From contig DFQD01000108.1 in assembly GCA_002377605.1 (NCBI GenBank), positions 1 to 22,164 of the forward strand: a stretch of 22,164 nt of DNA, written 5' to 3'. How positions within the stretch are numbered: position 1 is the stretch's first letter; each line of letters begins with the position of its first letter. This stretch comes from Gammaproteobacteria bacterium UBA3498. GTDB taxonomy: Bacteria; Pseudomonadota; Gammaproteobacteria; Pseudomonadales; Pseudohongiellaceae. A program made the translations under genes and the position numbers. Positions 7,309 to 16,462 of the stretch are shown one piece after another. Under the pieces are notes generated by a model. It ran no database searches. It was not told the DNA's origin and was given only the letters and a program-made list of their open reading frames with translations.

Positions 7309-7866
7309 TCAATTTGCACGCGACAGAGAGATATTAGCGTAACCCACATTGTTCCCATAAAAACCGCGACTATCGTTAACAAACAAGGTTAGTTCGCCGT
7401 CACAAGCCGCGACGAAGTTGTAACTACCGCTATCATCAACTTCAAGATCAGAAACCCCCCGCAGACTGTCACGACTGCAGCGAGATTGATATAACATTAA
7501 TTCAAACCAATTATGATCAGGTGACCGTTTTGTCGATGCTAGCCATTCGTATCGCATAACACTATTTGCAAATCCCTTTTCATCTATTGGTTCACCATTT
7601 TCATTTTCGTCGTAGACCTGATCGATCCAGTAACTAAGTATACTGATATCCATTGTGTAACGAGCGCCGGATTGTAAATTTATTCCCGTATCAAAATTTG
7701 GATCTTTAGTAAAAAAATGCACGTTTTTTTCTTCGCCAATGTTGAGTGGTTCGCCTTGAAAAGAACTTTCGTAAAGGCGAATGCCAGGAAAGGAACAACT
7801 ACTAAGAATAAAAGTTACGATGCAAAAAGTTAAAACGCATTTAGCGATTTTTTTAATCTCAACCAC
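7309..7866 (-). CDS. predicted lipoprotein of unknown function
   Basis: A 185-residue protein starting at GTG (7866), supported by GGAG eight bases upstream. The N-terminus is a lipoprotein signal: KK near the start, a hydrophobic stretch (VLTFCIVTFI) and the lipobox LSSC, giving lipidated Cys24. Ser rather than Asp follows the Cys, which predicts outer-membrane sorting in a Gram-negative cell. The mature part is mostly strand-like and contains tracts such as FVAACDGELTLFVNDS and GFYGNNVGYANISL that resemble the closing strands of jelly-roll or carbohydrate-binding-like domains, suggesting a beta-sandwich. I do not recognise the family. It lies 133 bases downstream of the crotonase gene on the same strand and reads toward modF. 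Confidence 0.7.
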   Translation of the reverse strand: MVEIKKIAKCVLTFCIVTFILSSCSFPGIRLYESSFQGEPLNIGEEKNVHFFTKDPNFDTGINLQSGARYTMDISILSYWIDQVYDENENGEPIDEKGFANSVMRYEWLASTKRSPDHNWFELMLYQSRCSRDSLRGVSDLEVDDSGSYNFVAACDGELTLFVNDSRGFYGNNVGYANISLSRAN

Positions 7867-7999
7867 TGATACAACTCCAATAAGAGAATAGATTCTGGGA
7901 ATTTAGAATAGGCATTAAGACTAGTCTACCCCTGCGTTGAAAATAGCTCAAACTGAAAAATCTTATAGAAAATTAATAAGCGAATTCAATTTAAGGAGT

Positions 8000-8788
8000 T
8001 TACTTTCCGGTCCAAACTGGCTTTCTTTTTTCAATATATGCTTTTCTTGCTTCTTTGCTATCTTCTGAGTCAAACGCGGATGAGAGTGCATCGACAGCAG
8101 CCTCAGGCACCTGTTGAAAGTTCATGTCTTCCATTTTATAGAAGAGATCGCGGGTGCGCTTTAATGCCAGTGGGGACATTTCAGCGATTTTGCCTGACAT
8201 TTTTTCCGCTTCATACATTAAGCTGCCAGCACCCACTACTTTAGTAATTAAACCCATGCGTTCCGCCTGTGCGGCTCCTAGAGATTTTCCAGTGAAGATC
8301 AATTCTGACGCTTTCATGCGTCCGATTAAGCGCTGCAGAATCCAAACATGCATACCAGGAGGGGCCGCTAGGTTGGGCACACCCGGATAACCAAAGTCAG
8401 CGTCATCAGCCGCGATAATCATGTCGCAGGCGAAAGCAAGAGTGCACGCTCCTTCTCGGGCATATCCATGCACCGCTGCAATAATGGGCTTCGATAAACC
8501 GCGCACGATATCCATCGTTCCCACATAAAAAAGCCGCAAGAACTCCTTCATTTCTGAAGAATTAAACTCTTCAAGATATTTCAGGTCTACTCCTCCAGAG
8601 AGCCCAGGTCCATTTCCTGCTAGCACGATAACCCGTACATTTGGATCTGCGTCTGCTTGTCTCAGTGCCTTGTGATATTCAAGGGTCATGTCTCGATCAA
8701 TTAAGTTGGCTGGCGGACGATCAAGAATTATCTTGGCAGTATGTGCTTCAATTTCGTATTGTAAGGAGGTAAAGCTAGGGTCAGACAT
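8000..8788 (-). CDS. crotonase (enoyl-CoA hydratase/isomerase) family protein lacking the hydratase glutamates
   Basis: A 262-residue cytoplasmic crotonase-fold protein of normal length. CoA/oxyanion-hole features are present: GLSGGVDL (62-69) matches the usual F-S-A-G-A-D-L, and GYAREGA (108-114) the second turn. The two acidic residues that activate water in enoyl-CoA hydratase are absent: Thr116 in GACTLA stands where Glu144 of the rat enzyme would be, and Gly136 in FGYPGV where Glu164 would be. Hydration of enoyl-CoA is therefore unlikely; isomerase, hydrolase or another CoA-ester reaction is possible, as the superfamily is diverse. Start ATG 8788 is preceded only by a weak AAGAGAA. It has no obvious beta-oxidation partner beside it, though a thiolase-like and an aldehyde dehydrogenase gene lie 5-7 kb away. 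Confidence 0.8.
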   Translation of the reverse strand: MSDPSFTSLQYEIEAHTAKIILDRPPANLIDRDMTLEYHKALRQADADPNVRVIVLAGNGPGLSGGVDLKYLEEFNSSEMKEFLRLFYVGTMDIVRGLSKPIIAAVHGYAREGACTLAFACDMIIAADDADFGYPGVPNLAAPPGMHVWILQRLIGRMKASELIFTGKSLGAAQAERMGLITKVVGAGSLMYEAEKMSGKIAEMSPLALKRTRDLFYKMEDMNFQQVPEAAVDALSSAFDSEDSKEARKAYIEKRKPVWTGK

Positions 8789-8860
8789 CTTTTAGATTAT
8801 TCTCTTATCGTGCGTGGATTCTTTTTTACACCGTTAGCGGTATATTTGGCACTCACATCT

Positions 8861-8866
8861 TATAAT
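8861..8866 (+). promoter_or_regulatory. perfect -10 box upstream of the PQQ-type dehydrogenase gene
   Basis: TATAAT matches the sigma70 -10 consensus exactly and would start a message near 8873, leaving a leader of about 58 bases. No good -35 hexamer lies 16-18 bases upstream, so an activator may be needed or the match may be chance. Confidence 0.3.
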
Positions 8867-8930
8867 AGTAGTGTCGAACTGCCAGAGATCTGTAGCAATA
8901 AATCGTTAATTTAGCAAACGGAACAAAATC

Positions 8931-10358
8931 ATGAAATTAGCTATAGCAACATTTATTAGTGGAATGATAGCAAGCCTGCCTCTTGTGGCTGCTGAGTCCA
9001 GGCCGGATCCCATTGCGGATCCGATTCCGGAAAAAATACAGAAAGGAGACATATCTATTGCTTTGCAGGAATTTGTGCAGATTCCCGAATCTCAAGAATC
9101 CGCGATGCCTGAGCGTACTAATGCTGCACATGCACGGATTCAATTCATGACACCGCTTCCGGATGAATCAGGCCGGCTGGTCGTAAACGATTTAAGAGGG
9201 TTACTATATTTAGTACCTGAAACCGGTGGTGAACCATCCATGTATCTGGATGTGCGTCAGCACGATATCGGATTCGACGATTCTATGTTTCCTAATGAAA
9301 CGGGATTAGCGGGAGTGGCCTTCCATCCTGATTTTGGCAACGAAGGTACGGCGGGTTATGGAAAATTCTATACGGCGATTAGTGTTTCATCAGACAGTGG
9401 TCAAGCAGACTATCTCGATGACAATGCAGAAAACCATGAGAGTGTTATTAGAGAGTGGTCAGCTGATGACCCTGATTCTGATTCTTTTTCTGGCTCCACG
9501 CGCGAAATTATTCGCATTGGACAGTTCGACCAGAATCACAACATAGGAACTTTGGCTTTTAATCCGGCAACAAATCCAGGCGATGCCGATTACGGAATGC
9601 TCTATGCCAGCATGGGAGACGGTGGTGGTGCCAACGATCCTATGGAGTATGGGCAATCTACCGTCGAACCTATGTCAGGTATTTTTCGGTTAGATCCTCT
9701 AGGTGGTGAAGGTGATGCTGCTTACGGTATTCCAGCCGACAATCCTTTTGTGGGTAGTTCAGATATTGCTCCTGAAACCTGGGCATATGGTTTACGCCAT
9801 CCGCAGGCGTTCTCTTTCGATATAGATGGCACTATGTATATCTGCGACATCGGCCAAAACCAAATTGAAGAAGTAAATATTGGTGTGGCTGGAGCCAACT
9901 ATGGTTGGCGAGTCAGGGAAGGTACATTTGCCACAGCTTTTGGGTTGGGTGGTGTCAGACCTAATCCGGTATACCCCAGACCAGAAGATGACCAGGAATA
10001 TACCTATCCTGTGGCACAATTTGATCACGATGAAGGTAACGCCATTAGCAGTGGATTCGTTTATCGCGGGTCTGCTATCCCCGAATTGCAAGAAAAATTT
10101 ATTTTTACCGACATGGTTACAGGAAGAGTGTTTTATATCGACACAGACAATTTAGAACCCGATAATCCAGCAAGTATTCTTGAGCTGCGTGTAGAGTTTT
10201 TTGGTTTTGAACGAAATGTCGCAGATGCAATAGGTTTTCCTAACACATATTCTAGGGGTAATCGCGCTGGGCTGCGTCTAGGTATAGACTCAGAAGGTGA
10301 ACTCTACTTCCTTACAAAAGGCGATGGAAAAATCCGGAAAATGGTTCCCGCTTTATAA
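8931..10358 (+). CDS. exported PQQ-dependent glucose/sorbosone dehydrogenase family protein
   Basis: A 475-residue periplasmic beta-propeller of the GSDH family (PF07995-type), which oxidises sugars or related alcohols with pyrroloquinoline quinone. A Sec signal peptide spans about residues 1-21 (MKLAIATFISGMIASLPLVA). Family hallmarks follow in order: GLAGVAFHPDF (125-135), FDQNHNIG (199-206, probably carrying the active-site His), a stretch around ASMGDGGGANDP (226-237), WAYGLRHPQAFSFD (284-297), and CDIGQNQIEEVN followed by GANYGW (305-326). An Asp-rich insertion (about 172-187) may bind calcium or be a surface loop. Length is that of the family, so it looks intact. PQQ synthesis genes are not in the window; electrons could pass to a cytochrome c. 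It opens a seven-gene run on the + strand. Confidence 0.88.
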   Translation: MKLAIATFISGMIASLPLVAAESRPDPIADPIPEKIQKGDISIALQEFVQIPESQESAMPERTNAAHARIQFMTPLPDESGRLVVNDLRGLLYLVPETGGEPSMYLDVRQHDIGFDDSMFPNETGLAGVAFHPDFGNEGTAGYGKFYTAISVSSDSGQADYLDDNAENHESVIREWSADDPDSDSFSGSTREIIRIGQFDQNHNIGTLAFNPATNPGDADYGMLYASMGDGGGANDPMEYGQSTVEPMSGIFRLDPLGGEGDAAYGIPADNPFVGSSDIAPETWAYGLRHPQAFSFDIDGTMYICDIGQNQIEEVNIGVAGANYGWRVREGTFATAFGLGGVRPNPVYPRPEDDQEYTYPVAQFDHDEGNAISSGFVYRGSAIPELQEKFIFTDMVTGRVFYIDTDNLEPDNPASILELRVEFFGFERNVADAIGFPNTYSRGNRAGLRLGIDSEGELYFLTKGDGKIRKMVPAL

Positions 10359-10524
10359 ATACAAACTCGCTAAGGAAGAAGTTGCGGTCGACATGGCCGT
10401 TATAAGAATCGTAGGTTGAAAAATTTTTCCTCAAGTCTGAGTCATTAATACACACTGCTTAACCAGTAGTCCTCCTCTGCCAGTTTCTGGTATGGTCTAA
10501 GTACCGAAGAAGCGAGGAAAACTA

Positions 10525-12105
10525 ATGAACCGCAGAAAATTTATCCGCAATAGCGGTCTCCTGACTAGTTCCTTGGTCTGGCCAACACTCTCTGATGCGC
10601 AAGATAGTTGGTCTGGCGGCCAGATCCAACACCTGATACCGCTCGCTAATCATGACTCAATTATGCTTAAGGTTTCATTCGTAGAACCGCAAAGCAATCC
10701 CACTCTGCGGATAGGATCTAGAGCAATTGAAGGCGTGCAAACCGACAGTCTGGGTCGTTTTTGGACTTTCACGGCGGATGGTTTAGAGAGCGAGCAGGAA
10801 TATGAATTAAGCCTGCAGCAACAAGGGGCTCGATATGCAGAGTCCTGGCCTCTGAGAACAAATCCAGCAGCAGATACCGAAAGTGAAACAATGCGATTGC
10901 TCGTATTTAGTTGTGCAGGTGGGCCTGACAATGCACAAACCGAAAATGGCGAATGGCGCTATCTGCCGGTATCTACTCGACAGCGATTATTTGATCGAGC
11001 TTTGTCATTTACGCCTGATCTGGCGATTGGAATCGGTGATCAGGTTTACTGGGATCAAAACATCGCTCGTCGCTGGCGTGGCGATGCAAGAGCGCAAGCA
11101 AATCGGGAACGAATCTGGGGCAAGTACGGTTCATTCGACGAAGATTTACCAGTTTTCGGCTCCGATAATGAGGCGGCACTGACATCTTGCTTGGATGAAC
11201 AAATAGCTTCTTTGTATGGCACAAACTTCCGTTCAACACCGCTACTTCTCACCCAAGACGATCACGACTATTTCGAAAATGATGAAGGTACTGACGACAT
11301 CATTACTTTTCCGCCTCGCAATTTTACTTCGCAATTGGGTAGAGCATCTCAGCAGCTTTATTTTCCTGAGTACTTGCCGGAATTAAATCGCCCGGTACAT
11401 TTAGCCGGTTCAAATAGGAATGGCTTAAGTGAGTCATATGGTTCATTTCGCTGGGGATCCTTACTGGAATTACTTCTTTATGACTGCCGGCGTTTTATAA
11501 CTCTAGCTGGGCCCACTGCAGTCTTTATTGAAGAGCAAACGGAGCGGTGGATCGCCGAAAGAACCGCAGATGAAAACAGCACTCGTCATTTAATCCACAT
11601 TCCTTCGACTCCATTTGGTTGGACTGCCGGGAAATGGGGCGAATGGTATCCGGATTATCTTCAGCCCAGCGGTCAGCTTGGAATCGAGAACCCGAAACCT
11701 TATTGGCAAGCAGGTTGGTACCAACAACATCAACGAATTCTTTCCAGTATATCCGCGCAGGACGAACGCATTCCGATAATCGTATCAGGTGATCTTCACG
11801 CAATTGGTTCCGGCATGATTACTCAAAGTGGCCCATTAACATTTGAAAATCCTGTGCATTCTATTCTTGCCGGACCAATCAGCACTGGTACAGGCTGGCC
11901 AAGCGGGGTAAGAGGCATCGGAGCGCAAGTGCCTATTGATTTGGAAGTGGAAGAGAGAGTGCACCCGGTTGAGAACAACGGTTTTTCAATCTTTGATGTA
12001 AATTCCGATAGCATTAATGTACGTCAATTTGCCTGGTTGCCTGAGCAGGGATTAGAGACCATAGATAATTTGGAGCCATTCTCTACGTTTAGCATTAGCC
12101 GTTAG
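10525..12105 (+). CDS. Tat-exported PhoD-like phosphatase/phosphodiesterase
   Basis: A 526-residue alkaline phosphatase D family protein. The N-terminus (MNRRKFIRNSGLL, then SSLVWPTLSDAQ) has a twin-arginine motif and a mild hydrophobic core, so folded export by Tat with bound metal is expected. A Fibronectin III-like N-terminal domain (about 30-115) precedes the metallophosphatase domain. The metal site is recognisable: VFSCAGG (Cys130), IGIGDQVYWD (Asp172), TQDDHDYFENDEG (246-248 region) and SGDLHAIGSG (Asp423, His425). It would release phosphate from organic phosphate mono- or diesters in the periplasm. GAGGAAAA lies before the ATG. The SMR gene follows after only 16 bases, so the two probably share a message. 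No Pho box is evident in the upstream 166 bases. Confidence 0.87.
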   Translation: MNRRKFIRNSGLLTSSLVWPTLSDAQDSWSGGQIQHLIPLANHDSIMLKVSFVEPQSNPTLRIGSRAIEGVQTDSLGRFWTFTADGLESEQEYELSLQQQGARYAESWPLRTNPAADTESETMRLLVFSCAGGPDNAQTENGEWRYLPVSTRQRLFDRALSFTPDLAIGIGDQVYWDQNIARRWRGDARAQANRERIWGKYGSFDEDLPVFGSDNEAALTSCLDEQIASLYGTNFRSTPLLLTQDDHDYFENDEGTDDIITFPPRNFTSQLGRASQQLYFPEYLPELNRPVHLAGSNRNGLSESYGSFRWGSLLELLLYDCRRFITLAGPTAVFIEEQTERWIAERTADENSTRHLIHIPSTPFGWTAGKWGEWYPDYLQPSGQLGIENPKPYWQAGWYQQHQRILSSISAQDERIPIIVSGDLHAIGSGMITQSGPLTFENPVHSILAGPISTGTGWPSGVRGIGAQVPIDLEVEERVHPVENNGFSIFDVNSDSINVRQFAWLPEQGLETIDNLEPFSTFSISR

Positions 12106-12121
12106 GAAAGAAGGGTAAATT

Positions 12122-12454
12122 ATGAATAATTGGATTTATTTAATAGTGGCAATCGTTTCTGAAGTAGTTGCAACTTCTGCTCTAAAAGCCAGCGCAGGCT
12201 TTACAGTATTGATACCGTCAATAATCGTTGCGGTAGGTTATAGTTCAGCGTTTTATTTTCTTTCCTTAACTTTAGGAACTATACCGATAGGCATGGCCTA
12301 TTCCGTTTGGTCTGGTGTTGGCATTGCACTAGTCACTCTTATTGGTTGGATGTTCTTTAATCAAAGCCTTGATCTGCCTGCGATCATTGGAATACTTTTA
12401 ATCGTCGCTGGTGTTATCGTTATGTATAGTTTTTCAGAGTCAATTGCATACTAG
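12122..12454 (+). CDS. small multidrug resistance (SMR) family efflux protein, EmrE-type
   Basis: A 110-residue inner-membrane protein with four hydrophobic helices, the size and topology of SMR dimers that exchange protons for cationic drugs. The essential proton/substrate carboxylate Glu14 is in place (IVSEVVATSALK), and the helix-3 signature IGMAYSVWSGVG with Trp68 and the Gly pair is intact. The second-helix pattern fits the EmrE/Qac (drug) branch better than the guanidinium-exporting Gdx/SugE branch, though a sequence tree would be needed to decide. AAGGG lies upstream of the ATG, and the gap to the PhoD-like gene is 16 bases. Weak hairpin TGAAC/GTTCA follows at 12465-12477 and might partly separate it from the next gene. 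Confidence 0.9.
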   Translation: MNNWIYLIVAIVSEVVATSALKASAGFTVLIPSIIVAVGYSSAFYFLSLTLGTIPIGMAYSVWSGVGIALVTLIGWMFFNQSLDLPAIIGILLIVAGVIVMYSFSESIAY

Positions 12455-12541
12455 GAAGAAAACTTGAACGAAGTTCAGTTTATATCATTACGCAATTATG
12501 GAAGTCCGCCAAAAAATAATTAAAACTTAAATGGTGAAAAT

Positions 12542-13408
12542 ATGAAAAAGAAAATTGCCGAACTTAACAAAAAGCTTTTCCTCTACCTTTCTTTAGTTGG
12601 GCTAGTAGTGTCTTCTTCTTTTGCAATTGCCCAGAATCGATTAGCAATAGAAGAAGTAAAAGATGGTCTGCATATGATCACAGGGCCCGGTGGCAACATT
12701 GGTGTACGCGTTACTTCTGAGGGAGTAATTCTAATCGATGATAAGTTTCCTCAAGATTTCGATGAAATTCAGTCATTAGTTGCCACGGTCAGTAACTTGC
12801 CTGTGCGTTATGTAGTCAATACTCATCACCATGGTGATCATTCTGGAAGCAATCCTGGATTTTTGCCAATAGCCGAAGTAATTGCTCATAAGAATGCGCG
12901 TGAAAATATGATTCGTGGCAATCAGGACGGGTTACCTAGAGTAGTTTACAGTAATGAGACTTCAGTGTTCTTGGGTGGAATCGAAGTGCAAGTCTTCCAT
13001 TTGGGCAGAGGGCACACTAACGGTGACTCAGTAGTTTATTTCCCTGATTTGAAAACTGTGCATGGTGGGGATTTACTTCATGGAATTGCACCATTTATTG
13101 ATTATGGTAATGGCGGAACCAGTCGTGGTTGGGTTGGCACCATGAATAATATTCTTTCGCTTGATTTTGATACTGCTATACCTGGCCATGGTGCGATCAT
13201 GAATCGTCGAGATGTGCTCAACTTTCGTAACCAGATGGAAGCGGTACGCCATCGTATGGCTAATCTGATACGTAATGGTTTAGATGCAGTCGATGCGCCT
13301 GAAGAAATCCGCGACGGTAATCTGAGTTGGACCCAAGCGGAAAACGGTTTGTTTATGCAACGCAGTATTCCTGGATTTTATGAAGAAATCTCAGCGGAAT
13401 TAGATTAA
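12542..13408 (+). CDS. exported metallo-beta-lactamase-fold hydrolase
   Basis: A 288-residue zinc hydrolase with a signal peptide (about 1-30, ending SSFAIAQ), so periplasmic. All seven ligands of a dinuclear site are visible: His95, His97, Asp99 and His100 in NTHHHGDH, His158 in GRGHTNGD, the bridging Asp177 in HGGDLLH, and His216 in PGHG. A bridging Asp is typical of glyoxalase II, lactonase and related hydrolases; B3 beta-lactamases lack it, so beta-lactam cleavage is not the first guess. GGTGA sits before the ATG. The ACT-domain gene follows after 27 bases and the Ntn-hydrolase gene soon after, which suggests work on a shared exported substrate such as an acylated lactone or amide. The substrate cannot be read from the sequence. 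Confidence 0.87.
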   Translation: MKKKIAELNKKLFLYLSLVGLVVSSSFAIAQNRLAIEEVKDGLHMITGPGGNIGVRVTSEGVILIDDKFPQDFDEIQSLVATVSNLPVRYVVNTHHHGDHSGSNPGFLPIAEVIAHKNARENMIRGNQDGLPRVVYSNETSVFLGGIEVQVFHLGRGHTNGDSVVYFPDLKTVHGGDLLHGIAPFIDYGNGGTSRGWVGTMNNILSLDFDTAIPGHGAIMNRRDVLNFRNQMEAVRHRMANLIRNGLDAVDAPEEIRDGNLSWTQAENGLFMQRSIPGFYEEISAELD

Positions 13409-13435
13409 ACAAAACGAGGTTTAAACAGGTAGCTC

Positions 13436-13834
13436 GTGTCAGGTGAAGTTGATTTAGAAAAACTGCTCGCCCTTTTGCAGCCTCAGTTGCTCGAGGGCGA
13501 ATTTGTTTTCTGCAACCTAAAAGGGAAAACCCTCAGCGATGTTTTAGAGTTGGACCCTCTTAGCAGTTACCAGGAAGATGAAGGTCTCAGTCTTCTCCTT
13601 TCCAAAGAGCAAGCCGAAGGTGCTGGTATCCAATATGACTCAGTTTTTAGAGGCATTACTTTGTCGGTGCACTCTAGTCTTGATGCCGTAGGGCTAACTG
13701 CAGCAGTCTCAAATAAGCTCGCAGCCAATGGCATTCCTGCCAATATCATCGCGGCCCATTTCCACGACCATGTATTCGTACCAGTAGGGCAAGCTGAGCT
13801 TGCATTACAGTTACTCACCGAATTAAGAACATAA
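13436..13834 (+). CDS. small ACT-domain protein
   Basis: A 132-residue cytoplasmic protein starting at GTG 13436, with AGG about 9 bases upstream. It resembles the stand-alone two-lobed ACT proteins (ACT_3/ACT_7, formerly DUF2241): an N-terminal half with the phrase FVFCNLKGKTLSDVL, and a C-terminal ACT lobe with GITLSVHSSLDAVGLTAAVSNKL, the beta-alpha turn that binds amino acids, then a closing IIAAHFHDHVFVPVG strand. Such proteins are thought to sense or bind small amino-acid-like ligands, but few have been tested. It has no signal peptide, unlike the flanking hydrolases. It lies 27 bases after the metallo-hydrolase and 124 bases before the acylase, where a short hairpin (CCGCA/TGCGG, 13849-13862) interrupts the run. 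Confidence 0.75.
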   Translation: MSGEVDLEKLLALLQPQLLEGEFVFCNLKGKTLSDVLELDPLSSYQEDEGLSLLLSKEQAEGAGIQYDSVFRGITLSVHSSLDAVGLTAAVSNKLAANGIPANIIAAHFHDHVFVPVGQAELALQLLTELRT

Positions 13835-13958
13835 GACGTAGCTCGCTTCCGCACTTCTGCGGTATAGTTGCATTCCTTTCCCCCGAAAAAGGCGTGGAGG
13901 GCAGGTAGAATCTGGGTTTTGCCTGCTAATTCGCAGAAAAAGAAAAAAGGACCCGGAA

Positions 13959-16388
13959 ATGATCGCTGTTTTTCGAAAGATCTATGTCTGTCTCGCTGCA
14001 CTTACTATTTGCTCTCTCGCAAGTGCCCAGTCTACTGAACAAATTAATGTCGCCGGGCTAGAAAAACCCGTCGAAATTCTCAAGGATCGCTGGGGTATTT
14101 CTCATATTTACGCAGAAACTGAGCACGATCTGTTTTTTGCACAAGGTTATAGCGCCGCCAGAGATCGCTTGTTTCAGTTTGAAATTTGGCGCGCCCAGGC
14201 AACTGGTACTACTGCAGAGATACTTGGACCCAGAGCTATTGATCGGGATCATGGCACACGCCTGTTCAAATTTCGCGGCGATATGACACAGGAGATGAAT
14301 CATTATCACGACAATGGTGCGGAGATCATTAACGCTTTTGTCGATGGTGTTAATGCGTATATAGATGAAGCATTAGAAGACCCAGATGATCTGCCTCTGC
14401 CATTTCATTTATTAGATGTTCAGCCTAAGCATTGGACTCCCGAAGTTGTTATTTCTCGCCATCAAGGACTATTAGGAAATATTGGGTTAGAGCTAAGTAC
14501 CGGCAGAGCAGTTTGCCTCGTTGGGGAAGATAAAGTTCGTGAATTGCGATACTTCCATCCTCATGACCCGATTCTTACGCTTGATGAAAAAATTAATTGC
14601 GATTCCTTGGTTAACAACGACATTCTTCATTTATATAACAGCTACCGTAGACCTATACGATTCCAGCCTAACGATATAGTTCTCGCTCAATACCGTAGCG
14701 ACGACTCCGAATTCCAAAGTATTGCCGCAACCATAACAGCTGAAGAACAGGAGCTACAAAAACGGAGCATCGATGATATCGGTAGCAATAACTGGGTAGT
14801 TAGTGGCGATCTAACTCAGGATGGCTGGCCCATGATGATTAATGATCCGCATCGCGCTCAGGCAGTTCCCTCGCTTCGCTATTGGGCCCATTTGGTAGGT
14901 CCAGGATGGAATGTGATTGGTGGTGGTGAGCCAGAAATTCCGGGTATCTCAATTGGTCACAACGAATACGGCGCCTGGGGTCTCACAGTATTTAATACTG
15001 ACGGAGAAGACCTATACGTCTATGAGACAAATCCTGACAATCCAAGTCAGTATCTCTACAACGGACAATGGGAAGAGATGCGGGTCATCACTGAGACATT
15101 TAATGTTAAAAGTGGTGATCCAGTCACTGTTGAACTGAAGTATACACGCCATGGTCCGGTTACTTTCGAAGATGGAGCGAACAATTTAGCTTATTCAGTA
15201 CGTCCAGCCTGGATGGAAGTAGGTGGAGCGCCTTATCTTGCTTCGCTGCGTATGGATCAGGCAAAGACCTGGGAAGAATTTCGTGATGCTTCTAATTACA
15301 GCAACATTCCTGGCGAGAACATGATCTGGGCGGACCGAGATGGAAACATCGGTTGGCAGGCAGTCGGTATAGCTCCGATTCGCAGAAATTTTAGCGGCAT
15401 GATACCTGTATCAGGAGATGGTAGATACGAATGGGATGGCTATCTTCCGATTATTGCCAAGCCCCATGAATACAACCCTGAGCGTGGTTACATCGAAACA
15501 TCAAATAGTAACTATACGCCGCCAGATTTCCCTTATCTGGACGCGATAGGTTATACCTGGACTGATCCGTTTCGTTGGGCTCGTGGTAGTGAAGTACTAG
15601 GTTCTGGTCGAAAGTTCAACATGACTGACATGATTGAATTGCAACATGACTATTTATCTATTCCAGCGCGAACATTGATTCCATTCTTCCGTGATATCGA
15701 ATCTGATAACCCCCAAGTAGAGGAGGCTCGTCAGATGTTGCTTAACTGGGATTTTGTCTTAGATAAAAATTCTATCGAGGCGGGAATCTATGTTGCTTTC
15801 GAACGACAACTCTTGGATAACATCGAATTATTAAAAGTACCTGCAGAAGCGCAGCGCTATATTTCAGTAGGCATGAAAACCACTATTGATATGTTATTAG
15901 CTCCGGACGGTGATTTCGGTGAAGAGCCTATTCAAGGAAGAGATCAATTTCTTTTGCAAACACTAGCCGAAGGAATTGCTACTCTGCGTGAAAAGCTTGG
16001 GCCGAACATTGAAGACTGGGTATATGGCCAAGAAAATTACAAACATGCCACTATTCGTCATCCGCTAGGACCTGCGGTGAATGATGAATTAAGAGCTATA
16101 CTTAACGTGGGTCCAGCTCCTCGTGGCGGTAATGGTTTCACTCTGGGAAATACTGGTAGTGGTGATAACCAGACTTCGGGGGCTTCCTTTCGTATCTTTG
16201 TAGATACACGAGATTGGGATAACACCTTAGGCATGAATACTCCGGGGCAGGTAGGTGATCCTGATAGTCCGTTGTATGACAATCTGTTCGATTTGTGGGC
16301 GAACGATAAAGTATTTCCAGCGTTCTATTCACGGAATAAGATAGAGTCAGTACTCTATGAAAAACTGGAATTAAATCCGGCGAATTAG
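13959..16388 (+). CDS. exported penicillin acylase family Ntn hydrolase
   Basis: An 809-residue N-terminal-nucleophile amidase of the penicillin G acylase/AHL acylase superfamily, made as a precursor and cut autocatalytically into alpha and beta chains. Signal peptide about 1-23 (CLAALTICSLASAQ). The alpha part carries WGISHIYAETEHDLFFAQGY (44-63). The new beta N-terminus is Ser276 in DIGSNNWVVSG; GWPMMINDPH and GISIGHNEYGAWGLT follow. Asn454 in PGENMIWAD matches the oxyanion Asn, followed by RDGNIGWQAVG. Length is in the normal range. AAAGGA precedes the ATG. It would hydrolyse an amide such as an acyl-homoserine lactone, acylated amino acid or side-chain lactam in the periplasm; which one is unknown. 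Neighbours are a metallo-hydrolase and an amidohydrolase, both also exported. Confidence 0.9.
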   Translation: MIAVFRKIYVCLAALTICSLASAQSTEQINVAGLEKPVEILKDRWGISHIYAETEHDLFFAQGYSAARDRLFQFEIWRAQATGTTAEILGPRAIDRDHGTRLFKFRGDMTQEMNHYHDNGAEIINAFVDGVNAYIDEALEDPDDLPLPFHLLDVQPKHWTPEVVISRHQGLLGNIGLELSTGRAVCLVGEDKVRELRYFHPHDPILTLDEKINCDSLVNNDILHLYNSYRRPIRFQPNDIVLAQYRSDDSEFQSIAATITAEEQELQKRSIDDIGSNNWVVSGDLTQDGWPMMINDPHRAQAVPSLRYWAHLVGPGWNVIGGGEPEIPGISIGHNEYGAWGLTVFNTDGEDLYVYETNPDNPSQYLYNGQWEEMRVITETFNVKSGDPVTVELKYTRHGPVTFEDGANNLAYSVRPAWMEVGGAPYLASLRMDQAKTWEEFRDASNYSNIPGENMIWADRDGNIGWQAVGIAPIRRNFSGMIPVSGDGRYEWDGYLPIIAKPHEYNPERGYIETSNSNYTPPDFPYLDAIGYTWTDPFRWARGSEVLGSGRKFNMTDMIELQHDYLSIPARTLIPFFRDIESDNPQVEEARQMLLNWDFVLDKNSIEAGIYVAFERQLLDNIELLKVPAEAQRYISVGMKTTIDMLLAPDGDFGEEPIQGRDQFLLQTLAEGIATLREKLGPNIEDWVYGQENYKHATIRHPLGPAVNDELRAILNVGPAPRGGNGFTLGNTGSGDNQTSGASFRIFVDTRDWDNTLGMNTPGQVGDPDSPLYDNLFDLWANDKVFPAFYSRNKIESVLYEKLELNPAN

Positions 16389-16462
16389 TTAAGAGCTTGA
16401 ATCGCTCTTTATAGAAAATGAAAAACAAGAAGTTAAAAAATAAAAAAAGAAGAGGCAAAAAA

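Noticed and set aside
12542..13408. Metallo-beta-lactamase (antibiotic resistance) for the MBL-fold protein
   Set aside because: The bridging Asp177 and the GGDLLH context fit glyoxalase II/lactonase-type hydrolases; true B3 beta-lactamases lack this Asp. Proximity to a penicillin-acylase-family gene is not evidence of beta-lactam use.
13849..13862. Hairpin CCGCA-CTTC-TGCGG between the ACT and acylase genes
   Set aside because: Only five pairs and no T run follows; too weak to call as a terminator or attenuator.
13567..14001. 144-codon minus-strand open frame opposite the ACT gene and the acylase start
   Set aside because: It mirrors a well-supported ACT protein and the acylase signal peptide; its composition is Ser/Cys/Arg-rich without any recognisable fold.
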